Assembly: GCA_026991575.1 (NCBI GenBank)
Contig: JALXBF010000158.1
Coordinates: forward strand, 1-41,096
Length of the DNA stretch: 41,096 bases
Reading direction: 5' to 3'
Source: Planctomycetota bacterium
GTDB taxonomy: Bacteria > Planctomycetota > Planctomycetia > JALXBF01
Each line of letters begins with the position of its first letter. The first letter of the stretch is position 1. Positions 41,014 through 41,096 of this stretch are shown here, piece by piece. Under the pieces are notes generated by a model that did not search any database, was not told the DNA's origin, and saw only the letters and a list, made by a program, of their open reading frames with translations. The position numbers and the translations under genes are program-made.

Positions 41014-41096
41014 GTGGCGAAGGCACGAATCTACACTGGCACAGGCGATGACGGCACGACCGGACTGATCGGCAGGACACGCGTCTCGAAGAGCGA
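41014..41096 (+). CDS. PduO-type cob(I)alamin adenosyltransferase, N-terminal fragment (cut by right edge)
   Basis: Only 27 complete codons are present before the window ends, but they are diagnostic: V/M-AKARIYTGTGDDGTTGLIG then RTRVSKS. The PduO/MMAB family begins with IYTxTGDxGTTxL(F/I)G, an ATP-binding loop, and continues xRVSK. These enzymes transfer the 5'-deoxyadenosyl group from ATP to cob(I)alamin to make coenzyme B12. The start is GTG 41014, seven bases after GGAGGA. It lies 108 bases from the divergent PD40 gene. No cobalamin riboswitch is seen in that gap. The rest of the gene cannot be checked. Confidence 0.8.
   Translation, partial: MAKARIYTGTGDDGTTGLIGRTRVSKS

Overview
The window looks like chromosomal DNA of a planctomycete, probably from the Gemmatales side and possibly thermophilic (inference). 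The main evidence is the set of lineage-typical proteins: a very large exported dehydrogenase with HEAT-like repeats and a PVC-type cytochrome c domain, a DUF1559/prepilin-like protein paired with an ECF sigma factor, a Tat-exported Gfo/Idh oxidoreductase and an exported PD40 propeller. The DNA is GC-rich and densely coding. I saw no insertion sequence, CRISPR array, rRNA or tRNA, so it reads as core chromosome with a few unusual genes.

Layout, left to right. 1-5.1 kb: the end of a xylulokinase gene, a DUF1931 histone-fold protein divergent from an S9 peptidase, and an exported SurA-like isomerase ending in a clear terminator shared with a convergent small exported protein. 6-9.1 kb: a creatininase-family amidohydrolase, a MerR/HspR-like regulator, a small membrane protein, rnpA, a ClpS-like adaptor and the RNase P RNA gene. 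Both RNase P subunits therefore lie within 1.6 kb. 9.6-14.4 kb: exported oxidoreductase, exported metallo-beta-lactamase-fold protein and a large exported protein I cannot name. 14.4-19.3 kb, minus strand: an anti-sigma/pilin-like fusion with its ECF sigma factor, then a glycosyltransferase and a protein with two intact sugar-kinase-like domains.

19.5-26.9 kb is a tight plus-strand run: LarE, the dehydrogenase/cytochrome protein, an N-carbamoylputrescine amidase-like nitrilase, two nucleotide-sugar SDR enzymes and an RmlA-like nucleotidyltransferase. The last three junctions are 4-base overlaps. 27.2-30.95 kb is a second operon, rho-ribH-nusB-ftsY. It is preceded by a near-consensus promoter, a leader of about 300 nt, a possible 16-codon leader peptide and a C-rich, G-poor stretch, which together suggest Rho autoregulation. 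31.2-36.9 kb: glycerate 2-kinase, converging on a NYN-domain protein whose Lys-rich tail is interrupted by an A9 run, then a minus-strand operon of RraA-like protein, MgtE and an enolase-superfamily enzyme. 37.3-41.1 kb: a MrfA/YprA-type DEAH helicase with a four-cysteine C-terminus, a convergent exported PD40 protein, and the first 27 codons of a PduO-type cobalamin adenosyltransferase cut by the right edge.

The most interesting items are the pilin-derived anti-sigma fusion, the rho leader, the A9 frameshift site, the bacterial histone-fold protein, the ClpS-like protein with altered N-degron pocket residues and the double kinase. All family assignments were made by reading motifs from memory. 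No database search was run.
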